This document shows positions 8,501 through 14,318 of a stretch of 64,000 nt of DNA, piece after piece (the first letter of the stretch is position 1; each line of letters begins with the position of its first letter). Source of the DNA: Enterococcus caccae ATCC BAA-1240. GTDB taxonomy: Bacteria; Bacillota; Bacilli; Lactobacillales; Enterococcaceae. The DNA lies in the NCBI RefSeq assembly GCF_000407145.1, contig NZ_KE136475.1:310001-374000 (forward strand). Reading direction: 5' to 3'. Position numbers and translations under genes: made by a program. The notes under the pieces were generated by a model. That model ran no database searches. It was not told the DNA's origin and was given only the letters and a program-made list of their open reading frames with translations.

Positions 8501-9982
8501 AAAGTTGAGGCGATCATGTCTGGAGACTACACATTAAAGGTGACCGATATACCAACAGGCTATACGATTGCGAAAGAGTACCTCGATGGCAAAGCCGTTA
8601 AATTAAAAAAAGATACTAATTTAATCGACATTCCACTCAAAGAAAAACTAGATCAGACTAGTGTCAGTGCAAAAGATTCAACCATTTATTTAGGGACAGA
8701 TTGGCAACCAGAAGACAATTTTATAGGTGCGACTGATAAGGATGGAAAACCAGTTATGTTTGACCAAATCACTGTAAGTGGAATGGTAGATACTGCAAAA
8801 GTTGGTACGTATGAGATAACGTATCGCAATCAGAGTGAAGAAGCAAAGGCTATAGTTTCAGTTGTGGCTAATCAAGAGACTTTAGTAGTCAAAGATTCAA
8901 TGCTCTATGTAGGCGATTCATGGGCTGCAGCAGATAATTTTGTGTCAGCGACAGATAAAAATGGAAAAAAAATTCCGTTTGAAGACATAATGGTTTCTGG
9001 CACGGTAGATACCACGAAAGCTGGATCTTATGATGTAACTTATAAAGTTGGTGGACAAACCGAAGTTGCTAAAGTCACTGTTTTACCAAATCAGACCACT
9101 GTTCGTGGAAAGAATTCAACGATTTTTGTTGGAACAAGCTGGTCTCCGATAGATAATTTTGTTGAAGCAACTGATAAAGCAGGAAAGCCAGTTGCATTTG
9201 ACCAAATCATCGTATCAGGAGCAGTTGATACAAGCAAAGTTGGCGACTATGAAGTCACATACGAAAACCAAGGGCAACAAACAAAAGTAATCGTTCATGT
9301 TGTAGCTGGTCAAGGAACGCTAGCAGTCAGAGACTCTAGTATCTATGTAGATGATACATGGGAGGTTACCGACAATTTTGTTTCAGCAACAGATGAAACA
9401 GGAAAAAATATCCCAATTCAAGATATTAACGTGACAGGCATGGTAGATACAGCTAAAGCGGGTATTTATGAAGTCACTTATGAGACGGCTACCTTAAAAG
9501 AGACGGCTAAGATTACAGTAAAAGCAGATCAATCCACATTAGTCGTAAAAGATTCTACTATTTACGTAGGAGATGATTGGAAGAGTGTTGACAACTTTGT
9601 ATCAGCTACTGACCGTGATGGAAAAGCTATTTCTTTTGAAAAGGTAGAAGTAACAGGAACCGTTGAAACGAAAGAAAAAGGTGAACACCAAGTCTCTTAC
9701 ACCGCTCAAGCAACTAAAAAATCAGATCCAAGTAAAACTAAAAAAGCAACAAAAGCGGAAAAAAAACGGAACGCCCAAGCAACAATAACAGTTCTTGAAA
9801 AAAATTCACCTCAGCTACATGAAACAAATAAGAATCAAACACATCTAATGAATCTAGACAAAAAACAGGCTCTACCTAAAGCCGGCGAAAACGGTAATCA
9901 CTATTACAGGGTGATTGGACTATTGACCCTATCAATTGCAGTGGTTAGCAGGATTTGGTTAAGGAGACGAAGGACGGATTAG
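5534..9982 (+). CDS. Large cell-wall surface protein with five Ig-like repeats and an LPKAG sorting signal
   Basis: About 1482 residues. Signal peptide with hydrophobic core and SAFA/T cleavage region (about 1-29), a Ser/Thr/Asp/Glu-rich linker to about 95, then about 850 residues of adhesin-like beta-rich sequence. A Cna-B/SpaA-like domain follows (about 945-1040: NIPNVSFEFVDNATNNR...MTDQDGKYKVEAI). Five tandem Ig-like (Big_3/DUF5011-type) repeats come next, then a Lys-rich linker and the C-terminal signal LPKAGENGNHYY, a hydrophobic stretch and RRRR. LPKAG departs from LPxTG by Ala for Thr. ATG 5534 is chosen over ATG 5528 because GGAGGAG is too close to the latter. Likely adhesin or matrix-binding protein, covalently wall-anchored; ligand unknown. 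The next gene encodes a secreted relative of the repeats. Confidence 0.85.
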   Translation: MKKRKLHIFMLAVILTQSFGSTVSAFATTTNNIDENSLQKQSADGQTSINSETNLSDEKLEQSTEASIVPKDDVSTMEQDKRSTEATEQSNIDSTLLPEMKKAQRNATIEDEILTKMTLTDMDGIEYSQTDVNRVLNATPVTAKMNFVIEDKDYAPGSVYKVELPNHLGYSDVDGEVANIGASWAVDAQNKMLTITFNQRVTETQFNLDLKSYVHTDGEPLVTIKTPGQTMNQYNFDLYEEVSPIEYEETVNNYGVKGSIYYNLDRALSGSQTLELLMLDAPDAKFYKTSKEPISVFSYDVDINGSVIEESKQPLEKDKEYTISEDTASRLAITITNMDKQKAYVVSVDRTVALESVSDYSYSFYNRYPTTKLGSVSLNRTTAPSGGLEFIAKTSKDQKSLKEVSLSWFQSANFHEKGNYYVDIYNIPTQTKVGQQILLESKNEQAISEYTISASDAEYKEVQITDFFDVRKEKNKLVLTATKDSVLRIKVDKLLIPFDQKDIDIAVSTPVVGGGKEIMLVSDQYLQPISIINPNNVETAWGNYDRNGAYLGDTTIAIEGSTKNPVKNATINIEHPNYLQLRAPKGEYDYYKLDKDYTITAVEGGSLIKFTTPVDRSFNLDLGFNYVPDSLEKSQSIPSDTLPVTLSADDYETVATTVRTGRKMYSERTLQASKNQFLVNARNDSFDDLSLTTKVPAGVDVVFDIYDVSNDQVSSIYPQYWDRGQYFDKPLAPTSVDYPKITFDEAANSYKFDFGKTAKRYIIEYKYANGWIDTKTITIPGSAAEPLYGNQIMSASVSVNNEGAEILSATQTSHESLKNVTKNEVKTKNINNGTRKVKNPTFDIKTKGTTNAGIDLNSVTITNVPKDAYTIKQTTTGAQIIFEDYTLMENITITYNTVSQNAGQIFTETIISADNLTQMAETRKIATTSPLVLRFSDGEAEGVVYLAQVQFHTYNEKDQTINIPNVSFEFVDNATNNRTEFMTDQDGKYKVEAIMSGDYTLKVTDIPTGYTIAKEYLDGKAVKLKKDTNLIDIPLKEKLDQTSVSAKDSTIYLGTDWQPEDNFIGATDKDGKPVMFDQITVSGMVDTAKVGTYEITYRNQSEEAKAIVSVVANQETLVVKDSMLYVGDSWAAADNFVSATDKNGKKIPFEDIMVSGTVDTTKAGSYDVTYKVGGQTEVAKVTVLPNQTTVRGKNSTIFVGTSWSPIDNFVEATDKAGKPVAFDQIIVSGAVDTSKVGDYEVTYENQGQQTKVIVHVVAGQGTLAVRDSSIYVDDTWEVTDNFVSATDETGKNIPIQDINVTGMVDTAKAGIYEVTYETATLKETAKITVKADQSTLVVKDSTIYVGDDWKSVDNFVSATDRDGKAISFEKVEVTGTVETKEKGEHQVSYTAQATKKSDPSKTKKATKAEKKRNAQATITVLEKNSPQLHETNKNQTHLMNLDKKQALPKAGENGNHYYRVIGLLTLSIAVVSRIWLRRRRTD
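8659..9800 (+). repeat. Five tandem Ig-like repeats (216-219 bp units) in the surface protein
   Basis: Units begin near 8659, 8875, 9091, 9310 and 9529. Each encodes the pattern KDSxIYVGxxW, DNFVSATDxxGK, VSGxVDTxKxGxYxVTY. The last unit is extended by a Lys-rich insert (about 9720-9780). Repeats are diverged in DNA sequence, so the array is old rather than recently amplified. Confidence 0.85.
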
Positions 9983-10004
9983 CTGTATGATACTGAGGGG
10001 TGGG

Positions 10005-10062
10005 GCTAGAACAAAAGCAATATTGAACTTGCTTTTAGTTCATGCCTCTCTTCGGTTCTAGC
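10005..10062. repeat. Nested inverted repeat between the two surface-protein genes
   Basis: Outer arms GCTAGAAC (10005-10012) / GTTCTAGC (10055-10062) and inner arms AAAAGCAA (10013-10020) / TTGCTTTT (10029-10036). No T-tract follows, so it is not a standard terminator. It lies just before the ribosome binding site of the next gene and could process, stabilise or attenuate the transcript. Confidence 0.6.
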
Positions 10063-10086
10063 AGCGCTTAGGAGGTATCGAAAAAA

Positions 10087-10692
10087 ATGAAAAACAAACC
10101 TTTGATAGTAGGGACCGCATTGCTGTTTTCATCAGCACTTTTTGTTCATTTTGAAACGTTTTATGGAGAAGAGGCAACAGTTCCAGGGAAATATAAAATG
10201 ACATACGAAGTAGATGGAAAAGTAGAAACCGCTATGGTTGAAGTAAAAGAAAATCAGACAGAACTTTTGCTAAAAGATATCATTATCAGGCAAGGGGAAC
10301 AATGGTCTCCAGCAGACAATGTTGTTTCATTAAAAGATAAGGATGGCAGTGTGTTAGACTTAAAGCAAGTCACAATTAAAACGAATGTGAATCCCCAAGA
10401 ATCTGGTTTGTATTTTGTAAAATTCTCATATGGACACTTTGTTTCTATCGCTAAAGTAACAGTCAATCAATTTGCTAGCGCTGGCCACCGATCAACCATA
10501 ATAAATTCTTATTCACAAAATGAATCGCAAACAAGAATCATGCTGAACGATGAATTGCTAAAGGCTGAACCTGTTAAACAAAAGGTAAAAGACAATACTT
10601 CTGGGGGAGGGACTCCGTTGGGTTCCACGAATTTTGGAGATATGTTGGGTTTCCTATCGGGAACACTTCTGTATGGAACAAGGAGAGTATAA
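10087..10692 (+). CDS. Small secreted/wall protein with one Ig-like repeat, paralogous to the upstream surface protein
   Basis: A 201-residue protein with signal peptide (about 1-22). Residues 28-54 match the tail of one upstream repeat (GKYKMTYEVDGKVETA), and 55-128 match a complete unit (KDIIIRQGEQW, ADNVVSLKDKDG, ESGLYFVKFSYG). The C-terminus has a short weakly hydrophobic stretch ending in TRRV, like a decayed sorting signal, but no LPxTG; the place is taken by TPLGSTNFG. It probably arose by partial duplication of the preceding gene's 3' region. AGGAGG lies 10 bases upstream. The Mga-type gene begins on the next base after its stop, so the two are cotranscribed. Confidence 0.7.
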   Translation: MKNKPLIVGTALLFSSALFVHFETFYGEEATVPGKYKMTYEVDGKVETAMVEVKENQTELLLKDIIIRQGEQWSPADNVVSLKDKDGSVLDLKQVTIKTNVNPQESGLYFVKFSYGHFVSIAKVTVNQFASAGHRSTIINSYSQNESQTRIMLNDELLKAEPVKQKVKDNTSGGGTPLGSTNFGDMLGFLSGTLLYGTRRV

Positions 10693-12120
10693 ATGGATTT
10701 TTTGTTATTAGACGACCGAACAACTTTAAAACTAGCAATCATTCGAAAACTAGAGCAGCGCTATTCTTTTTCTGAGCGTAAAGATATTTTGTGTGCAGAG
10801 TTGAATATCTCTCAATATCTTTTAGAGCGTAGCGTTCTAGAAATAAACGAGGATTTGAAGAGGTTTAAACTAATCGAAGAAATGGAATTGATTGAGCAAA
10901 GTAACGAAATCATTCTTTTTCAAGGCGCTCAAATAGCATCAAGTATTGTTGAAGAAAATTACTTGAAATTTTCGCTGGAATTTAGATTACTGCAAACAAT
11001 ATTTTTCAATCAATTTACTTCAATTAAAAAATACGGAGAAAAACATGGAATGAGCAGGACTGTTGTATATAAAATTGTTGACAGAATTCGGAAAGAATTA
11101 GCGCAATACGACATAAAATTGTCTAAAACATTTCAGCTAGTTGGAAATGAAATGAAGATTCGTCAGTATTTTAATATGCTCTATTATCGAATTTATAAAG
11201 ATTCGGATGAATTATATAATCAATCGGATGTCTTATCAGTCAATGAATTGCTCTCAGCTTTTAGGCCCTATTGTGAAGAAGTAAACACTTTTTATCTCTT
11301 CAAACATTATTTATTTATCATGCTACAAAGGGTGCAGAGAAAATCTAAGTTTTTTTTGCCTAGCAATATAACGTCAGTGAACTTTAATAAGGAAAATCAA
11401 TTTTATCAAATACTTGACCAATGGAGTGCTCGTACGTTGAATGGAACCAAGCGAGAAATAGAAGCGGAAGTGAAAGGGATTCTCAGCCAATTGTCAGTTT
11501 ATCGATCCGAGTTTTGCGATCTTAAAAATGAGGAAGTTGAAAAATATAGACTGCAATTAAAGCAGCAATTTCTTAGATACCCACAATTAGAGCTAATGGA
11601 ATCTGAACTTTCTAACAGTGTAGATATGACAATTTATCAGCATCAGTTTAGTACACCGTTGATAGATATCACATTGCGAATGATGAACTTAGAATTTTTT
11701 CATGAACGATATCCAATCCTATTTGAAATTTGCCATACGTTTATTTATCAATTAAAAGAGGATGAATTTAGATATAGTAAGAAGTCTCTTTTTCTCAATC
11801 TGTTACTTATTCTTTCGCAACAATACGATCAGAAAAATGAGGCGAACACTATCAACATTCATGTGAATTTTACAAATGGTGAAAAATATAACCAATTTAT
11901 TAAAAATCAGATTCAAATTTTTGATTCTTTTAGCATAAATTTTCAGCCAGTCGTACGTCCAGATACAGACCTGATTGTCTCTGATTATCTTCCCCAAACA
12001 ACTTTTTCAGCACGAAGTCTAATCTGGCTGGCTCCACCAAGAGCCAGCGACTGGCGTAATTTCGGTAATGAGATCGTGCAGATCAATAGAGCGTTACAAT
12101 TAAACAAAAAACGAATGTAG
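10693..12120 (+). CDS. Mga-family transcriptional regulator
   Basis: A 475-residue cytoplasmic protein with the architecture of stand-alone virulence regulators. There is an N-terminal HTH_Mga helix-turn-helix (about 10-60), a second winged helix (about 80-140: YGEKHGMSRTVVYKIVDRIRKEL), a PRD-like helical middle (about 170-370), and an EIIB-like C-terminal domain (about 385-470, VNFTNGEKYNQFIKNQI). Mga regulators activate surface-protein genes in streptococci and enterococci and respond to PTS phosphorylation. Placed directly behind two surface-protein genes, it likely controls them. AAGGAG precedes the ATG inside the end of the previous gene. Confidence 0.85.
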   Translation: MDFLLLDDRTTLKLAIIRKLEQRYSFSERKDILCAELNISQYLLERSVLEINEDLKRFKLIEEMELIEQSNEIILFQGAQIASSIVEENYLKFSLEFRLLQTIFFNQFTSIKKYGEKHGMSRTVVYKIVDRIRKELAQYDIKLSKTFQLVGNEMKIRQYFNMLYYRIYKDSDELYNQSDVLSVNELLSAFRPYCEEVNTFYLFKHYLFIMLQRVQRKSKFFLPSNITSVNFNKENQFYQILDQWSARTLNGTKREIEAEVKGILSQLSVYRSEFCDLKNEEVEKYRLQLKQQFLRYPQLELMESELSNSVDMTIYQHQFSTPLIDITLRMMNLEFFHERYPILFEICHTFIYQLKEDEFRYSKKSLFLNLLLILSQQYDQKNEANTINIHVNFTNGEKYNQFIKNQIQIFDSFSINFQPVVRPDTDLIVSDYLPQTTFSARSLIWLAPPRASDWRNFGNEIVQINRALQLNKKRM

Positions 12121-12183
12121 TATCAAGAATTAAGAGTGCGCGGGACCAAAGGAGCTATTTTTGCGACAACTGTTTCTGCGGAT

Positions 12184-12234
12184 AAAAAAGTGATTGGGCT
12201 ATAACTTAAAACGTTATAGCCCAATCACTTTTTT
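12184..12234. terminator. Strong bidirectional terminator
   Basis: Perfect 22-base arms (12184-12205 and 12213-12234), core GTGATTGGGCTATAAC, loop TTAAAAC, flanked by A6 and T6. Ends the surface-protein/Mga transcript and the leftward HhH gene. Confidence 0.95.
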
Positions 12235-12274
12235 GATACTAGGGTAAATCGTTATACGCGAAGGTTTCTGCTTA

Positions 12275-12773
12275 CTATGAAAGAACGAAAGAAGTAATCT
12301 GAGTAATACGTGCTTCTTTTTGGTTACTTGCAAAAAGTATATTATCTGAAAAATAAATTTTATCCCCTTCTTTAGTTGTGACTGTTCCATACGCAGCCCC
12401 TTCTTTTCCCTGTTATTGATTCTTTGCCAGGAATGATCCAGCGAAAAGAGTCAGTAAGTAAAGAGTTTAGTAATGACTGATTTCCTGAGGCAGCAGCAAT
12501 TAAATAATCTCGAATCATCCTCCTTTTTGGCGCATTGTCGCAACTTAATAGACAGATAACTGCAAAATCTGTTTTTGGTGCGGAGTCATTTTTAAAAAAG
12601 GTCCAATTGTGATCAGTCAAGGCTTTTTCCAAGATAGTGACTGCTTTTGGCCCCACACCGTGTATTTTTAATAGAGTTGCCTTATCTAACAAACGGACTT
12701 GTTCAAGAGTCGTAATACCAATTGATTCAAGTGCATTTGTTGCGGGTTTGCCAATGTTTGGTAATGTAGTCAT
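12275..12773 (-). pseudogene. Helix-hairpin-helix protein with SnoaL/NTF2-like tail, frameshifted
   Basis: The intact frame from ATG 12773 gives 133 residues ending in an unlikely tail (GKRRGCVWNSHN). If one A is removed from the AAAA run at plus 12404-12407, the frame continues as GKEGAAYGTVTTKEGDKIYF and so on to a TAG at plus 12275-12277, giving about 165 residues. The N-terminal part (LPNIGKPATNALESIGI, LLKIHGVGPKAVTIL) is two HhH motifs, as in short DNA-binding proteins; the middle and restored tail (FRWIIPGKESITG) look like a SnoaL/NTF2 domain. GGAGGC precedes the start. A homopolymer error in the assembly is possible, in which case the gene is whole. Confidence 0.65.
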
Positions 12774-13113
12774 AATAGCCTCCTTAGTTGAAAGTGTTTT
12801 GCTCTCTTTATTATATATTTAGACCGAAAAATTTGAAAATAAAGTAGTTGCTTTGGAATGCTGCTGGAACGACTGTCATCAATTAAGATAAAAAATCTTT
12901 TTTAATTGTAAAGTAGAGTTGGAGGATATAGGTCAGTTGAAAGAAGTAACAGCTCTTGTGGGGGAAAACGATTGAACAATTTATTTTTTCAGAGCTTTTC
13001 CCTATTTTTATTAAAAAGCAAAGAGAGAGAATCTTTTTTATGTTACTATTGATGTATATAATTATGTTCTTTAAGTTTTTTATTTAGTTCTTTAAATAGC
13101 AAAGGAGAAAAAA
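12774..13113. other. Intergenic region between divergent HhH and FRG genes
   Basis: Contains an inverted repeat CAATTAAGAT / ATCTTTTTTAATTG at about 12880-12908 and otherwise AT-rich sequence. It should hold both divergent promoters; none stands out. No gene seen. Confidence 0.4.
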
Positions 13114-13956
13114 ATGGGAAAAATAGAAGTGATAGAAATAAAAAATTGGACTGAATTTACGAATGAGGTGTTTCGTGACTGTTATGATAAAAGGATAGAC
13201 AGGGATCGCAGTAGTTATGTTTTTAGAGGAGCAACAAGTAGTAACTATGGTTTAGAACCTAGTCTAAATGTAAAATGTGGGCATGAACTGAGTTTGGAAG
13301 AATCTTTAATAAGAAATTTCAAAAAGTATGCTTCTTTGGAAATTAGAGATAAAAATAATATATGGGAGATTTTGACGTTGGCTCAACATCATGGTTTACC
13401 AACAAGGTTGTTAGATTGGACTTTTTCTCCCTATGTTGCGGCACATTTTGCTACGGAAAATGTATTATCTGATGAAAATGGTGCTGTTTGGTGTATTAAT
13501 ATAGAAGAATGTCGAGATCATATGCCTCAAAAATTGAAAGCAGCGTTACAAAAAGAAGGCGGTTTTACGTTTGGTATTGATTTTTTGAATGAGCAAATGA
13601 TTCAGAGTGGAACAGTAGAGGAACGTTTGATGGAAACTCAGGAAGATGAAAGCAGCCCATATGTTTTATTTTTAGAGCCGCCGTCAATAGATTCAAGAAT
13701 TGTTAATCAATATGCGCTATTTTCTGTTATGTCAGCTAGAAGTGAAACGTTATCGGATTGGATTGAAAAAGAAGAGATAGACATCGTGGCAAAAAAAATA
13801 ATTATCCCGCCCCAAGCCAAGAAAGAAATTAGGGATAAACTGGATCAAATAAACATTAATGAACGCGTGATTTATCCAGGCTTAGATGGATTGTGCCAAT
13901 GGTTAGTTAGACACTACATGGATTCTGGTAAAATGTACTCAACGAAAAAGAAGTAA
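13114..13956 (+). CDS. FRG domain-containing protein
   Basis: A 280-residue cytoplasmic protein. It has the family's hallmark motif (YVFRGATSSNYGLEPSL, about residues 33-49) and the conserved AQHHGLPTRLLDWTFSPYVAAHFA block (about 91-114). FRG proteins are common in mobile and defence-rich regions, and their biochemical function is not settled. This copy stands alone with its own AAAGGAG site, unlike cases fused to or next to nucleases. Residues 150-280 are not recognised. It sits in the accessory stretch beside a broken gene and a resistance-type ABC-F gene. Confidence 0.8.
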   Translation: MGKIEVIEIKNWTEFTNEVFRDCYDKRIDRDRSSYVFRGATSSNYGLEPSLNVKCGHELSLEESLIRNFKKYASLEIRDKNNIWEILTLAQHHGLPTRLLDWTFSPYVAAHFATENVLSDENGAVWCINIEECRDHMPQKLKAALQKEGGFTFGIDFLNEQMIQSGTVEERLMETQEDESSPYVLFLEPPSIDSRIVNQYALFSVMSARSETLSDWIEKEEIDIVAKKIIIPPQAKKEIRDKLDQININERVIYPGLDGLCQWLVRHYMDSGKMYSTKKK

Positions 13957-13999
13957 ATCAACTCGAACAGAGAGTTCACTAGATTATATGATACTGAAT

Positions 14000-14028
14000 T
14001 TGACTATTTTTTTTCAAAATGGTAGAGT
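14000..14028 (+). promoter_or_regulatory. Promoter of the ABC-F leader
   Basis: TTGACT (14000-14005), 17-base spacer, TAGAGT (14023-14028) with an extended -10 TGG just before it. Predicted start near 14035, giving a leader of about 280 bases. Confidence 0.6.
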
Positions 14029-14051
14029 AACACCTGAGGAAGGTGTTTCAA

Positions 14052-14123
14052 ATGTACGTATTATATATTTCAACTCTTAGCTCCCTACAACTTATTTTTG
14101 ATGAAGTGTTGTATGGAGCTTAA
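14052..14123 (+). CDS. Putative 23-residue leader peptide of the ABC-F gene
   Basis: ATG preceded by GAGGAAGG at good distance; encodes MYVLYISTLSSLQLIFDEVL plus three residues, then TAA. Its 3' codons overlap the downstream arm of a hairpin, so a stalled ribosome would change folding of the leader. Function is inferred from position. Confidence 0.5.
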   Translation: MYVLYISTLSSLQLIFDEVLYGA

Positions 14124-14183
14124 TCGAGAAGCTTAAAAGCTTTTCTTATTCATCAGTAAATTTCGTATACTAAAAAATAGCAC

Positions 14184-14234
14184 ATGTTTGCTATGTATTT
14201 AGTCTGCTTATTTACTGAAGGATATATAGATTAA
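14184..14234 (+). CDS. Possible second leader peptide (16 residues)
   Basis: Frame MFAMYLVCLFTEGYID ending 2 bases before the terminator stem. It lacks a clear ribosome binding site, so it is weaker than the frame at 14052; translational coupling or chance are both possible. Confidence 0.3.
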   Translation: MFAMYLVCLFTEGYID

Positions 14235-14235
14235 A

Positions 14236-14269
14236 AGGCCCTAGACATTTTGTCTATGGGTCTTTTTTG
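14236..14269 (+). terminator. Conditional terminator upstream of the ABC-F coding start
   Basis: Stem GGCCC-TAGACA / TGTCTA-T-GGGTC (one bulged base, loop TTT) followed by TTTTTT. It lies 50 bases upstream of the ABC-F start and downstream of the promoter, so it must be read through for expression. Confidence 0.8.
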
Positions 14270-14318
14270 TATGTTCTTTAGTAAAAATCTAGAAAACAAC
14301 ATGAAAGAGGAATGTAAA

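Larger units (their letters stand above)
14030..14318 (+). promoter_or_regulatory. Attenuator-type leader of the ABC-F gene
   Basis: The leader holds, in order: a small hairpin ACACCT/AGGTGT (14030-14046) enclosing a GAGGA Shine-Dalgarno; a 23-codon frame (14052-14123) whose last codons form one arm of a hairpin AGCTCC-C-TACAAC / GTTGTA-T-GGAGCT (14079-14120); an AAGCTT-rich hairpin (about 14127-14146); a second short frame (14184-14234); and an intrinsic terminator (14236-14269) placed before the coding start at 14319. Known ABC-F resistance genes (lmo0919, vmlR, msrD) are induced by ribosome stalling on leader ORFs that prevents termination. The same mechanism is inferred here. Confidence 0.65.

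Noticed and set aside
8659-9800. Tandem repeats as a possible CRISPR or satellite array
   Set aside because: Unit length of about 217 bp in frame with a coding region and clear Ig-like protein repeats.
12121-12204. Sense codons continuing in frame after the Mga-family stop (YQELRVRGTKGAIF and onward to TAA)
   Set aside because: Possible relic or read-through tail, but it runs into the terminator stem and has no resemblance to Mga C-termini.
13963-13980. GAAC...GTTC resembling a LexA box after the FRG gene
   Set aside because: Spacer is 5 bases rather than 4, and it lies downstream of the gene, not in a promoter.
14250-14318. N-terminal extension of the ABC-F protein from ATG 14250
   Set aside because: It starts inside the terminator loop, has no ribosome binding site, and adds residues unlike ABC-F N-termini.
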